From NCBI GenBank assembly GCA_002989075.1, contig PSQN01000017.1:2177453-2241452 (forward strand): 64,000 bases of DNA. The letters are read 5' to 3'. The notes under the pieces are model-generated. The model was not told the DNA's origin, did not search any database, and saw nothing but the letters and a program-made list of their open reading frames with translations. Below are positions 39,151 through 46,861 of the stretch, piece after piece; position 1 is the stretch's first letter; every line of letters begins with the position of its first letter. This DNA comes from Arthonia radiata (Eukaryota; Ascomycota; Arthoniomycetes; Arthoniales; Arthoniaceae). The translations under genes and the position numbers were made by a program.

Positions 39151-39618
39151 TCAGGCCCCAGTATCATCCTCCGCTTGACAAATATTCCCACGTCGCATCA
39201 GTATAAACATCTTTACAGCTCGACGAATAACGTGCATGCTCTTCCAGAGCCCCCATACACCCAACCCAACCAAGCAAAGAACCCCAGCACCAAGCACCAA
39301 GGCAATAAGCCCAACGCCGATCCCGTAAAAGAATACAACCGTTGCCTCCGTCCAAGGTCTACCGACCGGACCGCTGAAGGTATATTGGAAAGCTCGCAAC
39401 GCCTCTTGCCCGGCCATGACAGTCAGAGCACTGCCTAGGACGAAGAAACTGCTCCAAGCGACCAATATTGAGACTGCGGCGCAAATGTTTCCGGAGATGC
39501 TCATAGTTGGCCATGGCCTGCTCGCTTTGTTTGCTGGGCTGCCAGGGGTCGACCCAGTGTCTGACAGCTGCATTTCCACGTCCGTGGTGTAGTCAGGCGG
39601 CGATGCTGATGACGGCAT
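39151..39618 (-). CDS. cluster paralogue 5: PPDY two-helix membrane protein
   Basis: A member of the tandem family, 155 residues with the ATG at 39618. The start MPSSASPPDYTTDVEMQLS has PPxY and DVEMQ. RPWPTMSISGNICAAVSILV follows and matches paralogue 4. Hydrophobic segment one runs to VMAGQEA, and the loop signature is AFQYTFSGPVGRPW. Segment two is VGLIALVLGAGVLCLVGLGV. The C terminus is short and basic, then acidic. Single exon. All recognisable family elements are intact, so this is the best reference copy for the family. Confidence 0.68.
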   Translation of the reverse strand: MPSSASPPDYTTDVEMQLSDTGSTPGSPANKASRPWPTMSISGNICAAVSILVAWSSFFVLGSALTVMAGQEALRAFQYTFSGPVGRPWTEATVVFFYGIGVGLIALVLGAGVLCLVGLGVWGLWKSMHVIRRAVKMFILMRRGNICQAEDDTGA

Positions 39619-39813
39619 CGTCGATTGAAGGATATGTTCACCTTAATGGTGATCTAATGAGCTTTGATTAAGTGTTTACAGCGTTGCGGAAGAGTCCAAT
39701 TGGCGTTGATGTTGATGATACATTTGTGGGAAGAATCGAGTTGGGTTGACATGGAAAGTACGTCGAGCAGTCTCTGAGGCTCTACTTTCTCGACACTAGT
39801 TCTGCACCTACCT

Positions 39814-39826
39814 AATGCTGACCTCA
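39814..39826 (-). promoter_or_regulatory. shared upstream element, copy 5
   Basis: Gene-orientation TGAGGTCAGCATT, 196 bp upstream of the ATG of paralogue 5. The similarity with copy 4 continues to about 39880. Confidence 0.5.
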
Positions 39827-40070
39827 CCTGCGTCGAGCCTTCCCGATACGCCTTGGCATCTGCGCATCAAAACCGAAACGACCGCCTTTCAGTCAACCGT
39901 TTGCGCGCCGGCAAACAAAAGATCTTTGACGAGCAGATGCAGCACTCTGAAAACGAGTGCCTCCAGGACTAGAAGCACGATCACATTGAAGCCTGCACTA
40001 TATGTAGTGAGCGCCATACACACGAGCCTGCTGCCCAGTCCGTACCTGATCCAAGACTCATTTATCCTTA

Positions 40071-40862
40071 TCAAGCTTTCTTGGATAGCCTAGCATGATG
40101 AGCATCATATGCGTCCAATACAACCTTCCGAGATTTATCGCTAATCTCTTTCTGGTAGTCACTAACAAGCCAAAGGAGAAGGGCCGCACAAAAGCCACTG
40201 AGCCTGAGCCAATATCTCTTCCGCTTCCAGGATTACATCAACAAGAAGAGAAGCGCTAAACATGGCAATATACATACCATATTATATATGTGGTCGTACA
40301 GCGGATTCTCCGACACAGGCCTGATAAGCTTGGCAGCGTCGTTGGACGCAACGGCGAGTGTCTGCTTGAGGGCCACACTGAACAATACTTTCTGCACGTT
40401 GCTGGTACTTGTAGTCGATTCTTGCAAGCTCGACGGTTCTTTCGTTACGTCTATTGAATTCTTTGGGTTGCGCTCTATGCTTGATTGTATGATCCCACTG
40501 GCTCGACTCAGAGGCTCGGCGAAAGGGCACATATGTTGGCAATGATCGCACGAAGTATGAGTAGCGCACGTCTCGTCGACTAGCAGGTGCCGCGCATGGT
40601 ATTGATGCAAATAAGAGGCGAAATATTCTCGACATTTCTCGCAAGAAATCGTTGACAATGGGGACGGGTTGTGGTGAGCTGAAGTAGCGTTGCGATTTTC
40701 AACATGACACTGGAGAGCATGTCGCCGCCTGTGACATGCCACTGATGTTGATGTACAAGAGGCGCATCCTTCTGAGGGTTGAGGCGCTGGCTGAGCTGAT
40801 GATGCTCTCCGGTCGTCCCAATCTGGCGGAGGGCAAGGCGACGTTCCCACTGGAATATGCAT
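40071..40862 (-). CDS. unrecognised Cys/His-rich protein
   Basis: A two-exon gene (40278-40862 and 40071-40151; donor GTATGT, acceptor CTACCAG, phase 0) encoding 221 residues. I do not recognise it. The N-terminal half is rich in paired cysteines and histidines: CASC, a CHRRRHALQCH piece, then SCEKCREYF, HQYHARH, and SCDHCQHMC. This spacing could bind zinc in two sites, but it fits no finger type I know. The middle is S/T rich, and the second exon gives a charged end (KEISDKSRKVVLDAYDAHHA). If the intron is not removed the frame ends in a hydrophobic piece instead, which looks like an artefact. It lies inside the run of minus-strand membrane-protein genes but shares no motif with them. Confidence 0.5.
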
Positions 40863-41361
40863 TATGCCGGCAACTTTGTGCTCGACTCAAGCAGCACCTT
40901 CATGGATTTGGATGACTAAAGAGGCCAGAGAGGCAGTGCTGAGATTTTTTGAGGATACACACAGGTACGGTCAATGTCGGAATGGATGTTATGGTGGTGA
41001 GCGGCACGATGCACTCGTTTCGATCCATGACCTTCATTTTATCATACCCTCTCGAAAACTCTTGGCGAATGGTTAATCAAGCTTATAAACACGTCATGCA
41101 GATTTCGGAACAGTTTTTGACCATGTTGTCAAAGTGTCGTAACCTCAGTACCAGCGCGTGACAGAATGTCCCTCTGGAGCAAAGTCATTTTGGAACAGCG
41201 ATGACGACCTTGCAACTTGCAATAAGGCGACGAGCTGTAAAACAAGTTGAAAATCACCAGGTCATGCAAGCCTCGCACCACAGGAGAGAGACCTCGACTT
41301 GGTAGCTCATCAAATAATCAATCATCCACACATCCAAGTCATTCACGCAGTACACATCCAC

Positions 41362-42228
41362 TCAAACTATGTTCCCACCTATATTGGCGTAAATCAACCG
41401 GAGCCGCCGGTCCTGCATCCCATAAGCAATTGCAAAGAGGGTGACTAGAGCCACCACCATTGCAATGCCAGCAAGCCAAAGTAATATCTCCCGTCGAAGC
41501 CGGTGCCATAGTACCAAGTCGAATACTGTAGCGAGGATGATGATGACCACGACATAAATATCGATGAGGTTCTCGCCGCCATTCGCTTGCGACTCAATAT
41601 GCTTCCTGGCGCTCTCAGCTGTGGTTGTTTTCTTCACATTGCGGGCACTAGAGCTTTTTGACGTTGAGGGCCCTGCCGTAGTTGTGTTCAACGGGGAAGC
41701 GGTTGCCTTGGGCGCGTTACCAGCTGCTGAGGCGGGTGCACCGGCATACGCGTTGTCTGCAAGGGTAGCGTTCAAGCCAGCGTCTACGTTGCTTCCGCCA
41801 GGCTCGCTATCAGCGTCGGCAAATTTGGTATCGCGACGCTGCTGCTCAACCGCAAGTCTGGATGCAGCAGTAGCGAGACCCGAGCTACGATGTTGGGAGG
41901 TATAGTGTGCTTCTTTGGATCTCGGTGCGCCAGTCGCAAAGGAGGAATTGCGATCATTAGAGGTCACTGGGACTCCACTAATCACTTTTGAAGGCTCCGG
42001 GCGGTTGGCAGAAATGTATACACTGCCGTCAAAGCTCATGCGACCCGTCGGAGTGATGCGGTATGGCTGCCGAATTGAAGCGAGATCGGAGTATGGCTCA
42101 GTTGCGCGGGGCTGGGCAGATTCCCTCTCCAATGCAGCTGCAACTTCCAATGGGATACGCATGCTGCTCGATTCCGTGTTCGTCGAATACTGAGTGCTGC
42201 TTATGTGAGGACCTGTGTCGCTGGGCAT
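41362..42228 (-). CDS. unrecognised protein with C-terminal membrane helices
   Basis: An open frame of 288 residues from the ATG at 42228 (MPSDTGPHISS); it stays open upstream to an ATG at 42387. The first 200 residues are S/T/A/N-rich and look disordered. The C terminus holds two adjacent hydrophobic segments, DIYVVVIIILATVFDLVL and ILLWLAGIAMVVALVTLFAI, joined by a basic turn (WHRLRRE). A short tail ends YANIGGNIV. This is a tail-anchored or hairpin layout with a large cytosolic N-terminal part. No PPxY motif is present. It shares gene direction and layout (disordered head, membrane tail) with its neighbours at 42.5 and 43.5 kb, but no clear sequence identity. Confidence 0.5.
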   Translation of the reverse strand: MPSDTGPHISSTQYSTNTESSSMRIPLEVAAALERESAQPRATEPYSDLASIRQPYRITPTGRMSFDGSVYISANRPEPSKVISGVPVTSNDRNSSFATGAPRSKEAHYTSQHRSSGLATAASRLAVEQQRRDTKFADADSEPGGSNVDAGLNATLADNAYAGAPASAAGNAPKATASPLNTTTAGPSTSKSSSARNVKKTTTAESARKHIESQANGGENLIDIYVVVIIILATVFDLVLWHRLRREILLWLAGIAMVVALVTLFAIAYGMQDRRLRLIYANIGGNIV

Positions 42229-42504
42229 CTCTTGCAAGTTTACCGTCAGAGATGTCGGCGTACATGAGGGTTTAGAAAGATTAATGGAGGATGAGCACGA
42301 GGTCATAAGAAGTCTTCGGCATGTGCTCAGACACACTTCGACACTCTCTAGCGCCTCAATGTTCACGTGGATGTGATCCACTCTCACATGGCAAGATCCA
42401 CTGGCAATGACAGCACAAGAACGTCAGCCTGGCACGTGAGGTAACATTCATGTTTCATGCTTACACGCTGACATAACAGTCACCTTTCCCAACATCCGAA
42501 CGCC

Positions 42505-43041
42505 TCAATAATGCCCGTCCCTCCGACCTGGCTCCTGTAATCTGTGGCGGAATGCCTCCTTCCCGGCCCCGCATCCAACACAGCAGCCAATGACTCCTAG
42601 GAGAGCGAAGGGCACAGATCCTAGGAGCAGAAAGATGCTACCGAGGATGAAGTCGAGGTAGTGTTCTTCATCTCCTTGTACGACGCGATGTATCAGATAC
42701 ACGGCTGGAGCGGCGAGGCCAAGAGCCACGACCATGGATGCTATCGCTAGTGGGAAAGGTGATTTGATTCCTCTCTGCTGTGTGCGAAGCTCTGAGGCTG
42801 GCTGATCCCGCCGCACTGGACGTGGCTCTGCGTTGTTGGCGGCGGCGCGTGAAGGAAGGTGATCGATGGTGATGGTCAAGTTGCCTTCGTTGTCGTAGTG
42901 TGTTCGAGCGGCTGGCGGTGAGTCGTTGGCTTGGTTTATCAGGGCTGACGCTGTCACGTACGAAGGTGGAGGCCGTTGGGGTAGAGTGTATCGTGGTGGA
43001 TCTTCACGTGCTGAGTAGAGCGGGAGAGTCGTGTCGGACAT
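42505..43041 (-). CDS. unrecognised two-helix membrane protein with PPRY and PPSY motifs
   Basis: A 178-residue frame from the ATG at 43041 (the frame remains open to 43287). The start MSDTTLPLYSAREDPPRYTL contains PPRY. About ten residues later RPPPSYVTASA gives a second PPxY. Two PPxY motifs close together are typical of WW-domain ligands. Hydrophobic segments are FPLAIASMVVALGLAAPAVY and YLDFILGSIFLLLGSVPFAL, the latter running on into LGVIGCCVGCGAGKEAF. The protein ends in a short basic tail. It shows no F-x-G-x-P-x-R-P-W loop, so it is not an obvious member of the five-copy family, yet it has the same design. Function unknown. Confidence 0.58.
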   Translation of the reverse strand: MSDTTLPLYSAREDPPRYTLPQRPPPSYVTASALINQANDSPPAARTHYDNEGNLTITIDHLPSRAAANNAEPRPVRRDQPASELRTQQRGIKSPFPLAIASMVVALGLAAPAVYLIHRVVQGDEEHYLDFILGSIFLLLGSVPFALLGVIGCCVGCGAGKEAFRHRLQEPGRRDGHY

Positions 43042-43476
43042 GTTGTTTCGCTTGTAGAAGGCAGCGTTGACGTTCGTGTGCACTGAATGGATAACGGTAG
43101 GTAAGTAGAGGCATCCAAAGGCGACAGTGTTTTTGCTGATGTCTAAGCGCATTGGACATTCAAGCCAAGCCTGCAGCAGTAGATGATGGAACAAAGTCGT
43201 CATTGCCACGATGTCGAACGAAATGCTAGAAAGAGAGAGGATGAAGAGGTGATTTAATCGGGGCAGTGCTATGGTAGAGCCACGCACGAAGACATACCCT
43301 CTTGCAGCGACGCGCTGAATCGTACTGCACCTTGCAGCCTATTTTTCAGGCACTGAGAGTGCATGCACGTAGACTGCACAGACTTTCACGGGATCTGATT
43401 TCCAGCTTTCTGTCAGCTCTATCCTTCTTTTGAGAATCCGAGGGACAGTCCTTCGAGGCATGCTCTGTTCCAGCTT

Positions 43477-43959
43477 TTAGACAATAATACCATTGTATCT
43501 TGCAATACCTATGCCCAAGCAGATCAGAAGCATGGCAACAAACAAGAAACCTAGCACTCCGGTCATCCAACGCATGCAGGGCCGCTCTCGTGGAGCATCA
43601 CGCGATCGTTCCCGTTGTCGCTGCACAGATCGTGGTGAGCTTGCTGTGACTGGCAGAGGTAATTGTCGCGCCGCATGCAGTCCACCTGGTGGGAACACAT
43701 CTGCCGGCGGTTCACGAGCTCGTGGCCATGGCCGAGTAGGGGGGAAAGTTTCGTTATTTCTGTCTGTTGCCGTATGTGGGCGTCGCGAGCCAGCAACGAC
43801 AGTCGAAAACTGCTCTGCTGGCGTCGGAAAATATGGAAGAATGTCGGAATGGCGATTGATATTCGCGACGGTGCAGCCGCGTTGCGGGAGTCGTGCAGGG
43901 CGCACAGGCGGGGCCACATTAGCGTACGAAGGTGGTGGCGTGCGTGAGGGGCCAGGCAT
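43477..43959 (-). CDS. unrecognised tail-anchored protein with PPPSY motif
   Basis: A 160-residue frame from the ATG at 43959 (MPGPSRTPPPSYANVAPP); an ATG at 43992 is also in frame. PPPSY is a PPxY motif within the first 12 residues. The body is rich in P, R, S and A and looks disordered. It ends in one hydrophobic segment, MTGVLGFLFVAMLLICLGIG, and a few residues, which is a tail-anchor layout. The antisense strand also has a long open frame here, so coding is not certain. The PPxY-plus-membrane design repeats that of its neighbours. Confidence 0.48.
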   Translation of the reverse strand: MPGPSRTPPPSYANVAPPVRPARLPQRGCTVANINRHSDILPYFPTPAEQFSTVVAGSRRPHTATDRNNETFPPTRPWPRAREPPADVFPPGGLHAARQLPLPVTASSPRSVQRQRERSRDAPRERPCMRWMTGVLGFLFVAMLLICLGIGIARYNGIIV

Positions 43960-45025
43960 TGCTGTATGAACATCTGTCAGCAGCATGCCCAACTCGATGA
44001 AGCAGCGTCATAATGCAGGAAAGCAAGAGAGAAGGGATGCGAGTTGGCTGCTCCAAGGAAAAGCCTGCATACAGCCACTCCCGACTTTACTTGGGTCAGT
44101 GGAAAGAGGCGTCTGCCGGCCATTGTAATTGGACTCACGTGTCATTTCGAATTGCTTGTGGCGGGCACATGTACGGCCCATTGCACACCAAGGGCACCGC
44201 CATTCAGTAGATGTGGCCATTTCCGTAGACTTGGTAGCTGCCGGTATGTAATGTATGTGATGTGTGAATAATGTACTCGATTGATCAATTTTCGATGGTA
44301 ATGAGAAGGAAGAATAGGAATCAAGGTCTAGCAGAGCGCTTTATCCTTTTGAATCGGAGTTGTTGAGCGGTCCATCTGGTCGCGAACGCTCTGACACAAG
44401 ATGAGGGAGCTCTGACGAGGCGTTTACTTCAAAGAGAGTTTGCGATCTCGACATGCCATCAAGCCAGGCACGCAAAGCAGAGAGGCCTATTAGTCGCTCC
44501 CATTTTTGAGGCTTTGCTACGACATAGCACCTGCGAGCGGTACCCGCAGTGGGCGCACATGATCTTCAAAGCCGCTTGTGCTGTATGAAGATTCAGGTTA
44601 ATGCTTCGACGCATATACCGCTGCGTACTAGACCAATGCAACCCTCAGCACCTGCACGCAGCTTGCTTGATGTACCTTGGGACGGCGCAAGTGAGTCGAT
44701 GAGCGCTCTTGGGCCAGGACCATCTTGAGGGACGGCGTCCAACATTTCTCGCACTCAGACACCAAACCGCGAGCGACCACAGCCTTTCTAGGTGGAGCGT
44801 TTCCCTGGCTTCTCTTTTTTAACGTAGCACAGTCCTATGCGTTCTCGGCGAGAGCAAGCGCGCAACAAGCCTCATGCTCTTCGCTTCTAGCCCCGACCAA
44901 TTCTCTTCCTTGATGAGCTGCGAAATCCATCCTGGGCTGGATGGCTTGCGGTGATCTGGCATAGACGACGCGCCGTTAGGTATTCATAGAACGCGAAGAC
45001 CCGTCTTTCTCAAATCGTGTTCAGC
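43960..45025. other. intergenic
   Basis: About 1.1 kb between the PPPSY gene start and the pex4 stop. It has short frames on both strands only. Confidence 0.4.
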
Positions 45026-45574
45026 TCAACCTCGTACTTTGTCTCGCTCCGTAAAGAAACGGACCAAGCTCTCAGTGCCAACCAAATCGCCTTCTCTCAT
45101 GAGCCCGGCTATATCCACGTTCAGTGGGCTGTCAGGCTCGGCACTCGTGAGCAGCTGATGGACCGCGGTGAGGGTCTTGTCGATCGTGTATGCTGGGGAC
45201 CACGAAGTCTTCAGGAGGTCGAGGCAGATCTCCCCGGTCTTGAAATGTACATTGGGATGGCATATTGGCGTCTGAAATTTCACCGTAGGAGCAGCGAGAG
45301 GGTAGGTGGTTGGAATGGAAATGGAGAGTTCCCAGAGACCGTCTGGGATGAATGTCAGCTCTTTGCTGAGATTATGCAATTGAAGCAAGCTTGTTCGTTT
45401 GTCTCACATACTTTCATACGCGGTACCAGGTACGCCTCTCATCAGGGCTCTCCATTCGAAGAGGTTGTCATCGCTAACAGGGCCCAGCGACTGGAGCGCC
45501 GGGTTGGACTCGTCTTGTAGGCTTCTGACTTCCTGGAGCAAGCGCTTCTGGGCAGACTGATTGGACTTTGACAT
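45026..45574 (-). CDS. pex4: peroxisomal ubiquitin-conjugating enzyme PEX4
   Basis: An E2 enzyme that monoubiquitinates the peroxisomal import receptor Pex5 so that it can be recycled. Two exons (45412-45574 and 45026-45342; donor GTATGT, acceptor CCAG) join in phase to 159 residues. Exon 1 gives QKRLLQEVRSLQDESNPALQ, an LGPVSDDNLFEWRALMRG segment and TAYE. The junction reads YENGLWELSISIPTTYP. The HPN motif is at about 83-85 and the catalytic cysteine is Cys94 in GEICLDLLKTSWSPAYT. The end TESLVRFFTERDK is that of fungal Pex4 rather than Ubc4/5, and the LxPVSDDNL opening agrees. Length is complete. It is divergent from the exosome gene. Confidence 0.88.
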
Positions 45575-45802
45575 GGCCGTGATGATCTAGCGGACTCTTT
45601 CGACGATAGACCAACACCCTAACGATTGATTCGACTCAAAGAACGTGTTGACTGAAGCTGAAGTCGACCAAAACAAACATCGCCAGCATCACCTGGCCCA
45701 AGCTCTTGAGCTTGCATTAGCGCCGGCACTATCCGTCGGTATCAAAATGTCTATCGTGCTGTGTATAAATAATCAGGACCGCGCTTTGCGCCAATAGCAA
45801 CT
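45575..45802. promoter_or_regulatory. divergent promoter region, pex4 / rrp46
   Basis: A 228-bp interval between divergent starts. A TATAAATA word at 45764-45771 lies about 40 bp before the rrp46 ATG. Confidence 0.4.
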
Positions 45803-46588
45803 ATGTCAACAATGTCCTTCAAGCCACCTCAGCTCACCTTCTCGCCGCTTCCGTATCCACAAACGCAAGGCTCAGCCCAGCTCACCCACGCCGGCTACAC
45901 CGTCCTCGCCTCTGCCAATGGCCCGATCGACCCTGCGACGCGCTCACAGCAACAGCCAGAGGAGTGCACGCTCGAGGTGAATCTGCGCGAAAATGCAGGT
46001 GCTGGTGGACCACGCGAACGAAATGTCGAGCGTTTGCTTGGCCGGACGCTGAAGCCGCTTATTGATGTGCGAGCGCATCCCAGGACGATAGTGCAGGTTA
46101 CGTTACAGGTTCTGAGGACGCCCAGAGATGCAGAAAGTACGACGCCGGTCGGACAAGCGGAGTCTGCCGTGGAAATCCTACCAGCTTTGGTCAACGCGAG
46201 CGTTGCGGCGCTGTTAAATGCAAACGTGCCCATGACAGGTGTGGCTGTTGCGGTAGGTGTGGTGACACCAGCGATAGCTGACGAGGACGAGGACGTGGAG
46301 ATGAGCGAGTCGACACCGCGCATCGTAAGCGACGACAAGGCATTAGAAGACGTTGCGCTTGGCGCAGCTGTGCACGCGTTTGCATGGACTGGCAAAGGTG
46401 AAATGCTGTTGGCGGTGAGTGAGGGAGCTTGCGAGATGGACGTGTGGGAAGAAGCCGCTGGCCTTGCGCAAGAAACATGCTGTGGCAAAGGCAAAAATGA
46501 TGAGGGTATGGTTGGATGGCTGAGAAATGAGCTTGCTGCAGAGCTCAATAGGACGAGACGATGGAAGCAGAATAGCGAAGAAGGGTAA
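45803..46588 (+). CDS. exosome RNase PH-fold subunit, RRP46-like
   Basis: A ring subunit of the RNA exosome, which processes and degrades RNA in nucleus and cytoplasm. The frame encodes 261 residues. The RNase PH fold is visible in GSAQLTHAGYTVLASANGPI near the start, matching the GSA...G.T.V...GP pattern. LLGRTLKPLIDVRAHPRTIV and VQVTLQVLRTP follow, then an LPALVNASVAALLNANVPMT helix. The late strand is GEMLLAVSEGACEMDVW. The phosphorolytic active-site residues of bacterial RNase PH are not evident, as in other eukaryotic ring subunits. A D/E-rich insertion lies around residue 160. Assignment to RRP46 rather than another ring subunit rests on overall wording and is likely but not certain. 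The start may be 45803 or 45812. Confidence 0.8.
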   Translation: MSTMSFKPPQLTFSPLPYPQTQGSAQLTHAGYTVLASANGPIDPATRSQQQPEECTLEVNLRENAGAGGPRERNVERLLGRTLKPLIDVRAHPRTIVQVTLQVLRTPRDAESTTPVGQAESAVEILPALVNASVAALLNANVPMTGVAVAVGVVTPAIADEDEDVEMSESTPRIVSDDKALEDVALGAAVHAFAWTGKGEMLLAVSEGACEMDVWEEAAGLAQETCCGKGKNDEGMVGWLRNELAAELNRTRRWKQNSEEG

Positions 46589-46861
46589 TCTGTTCATGGC
46601 TCGTGTTAGGGAGGACACATAGCTGAATCCGACGATGGTAAACAAAAGCAGATCGCACGTAGAGTGCGGGCCGTGATTCAAAAGCATATCTGTCGTTATT
46701 CGTACAGCAACGCCAACGCTGTGTTGGAGAAATAATTTGTCCTGTCACATTTAATCGCTGAGGGCCCACACCAGGTCGCCACAGAACCACCCGCGAAGGA
46801 CCATATGCCCCTTCAGGCTGTTCACCAAGAGGAGACCGAGCTGCTGTCGCAAGGCGAGCAC

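Noticed and set aside
38910-39880. The shared upstream block as a coding first exon (a possible ATGCCAAGG start and GTGAGG donor in gene direction)
   Set aside because: In the copy before paralogue 4 this frame meets a stop before the donor, and no fitting acceptor lies ahead of the paralogue ATGs, so a regulatory element is more likely.
43493-43969. Plus-strand frame of 158 residues opposing the PPPSY gene
   Set aside because: Arg/Gly/Cys-rich antisense pattern; the minus frame has an early PPxY and a terminal membrane segment like its neighbours. Some doubt remains.
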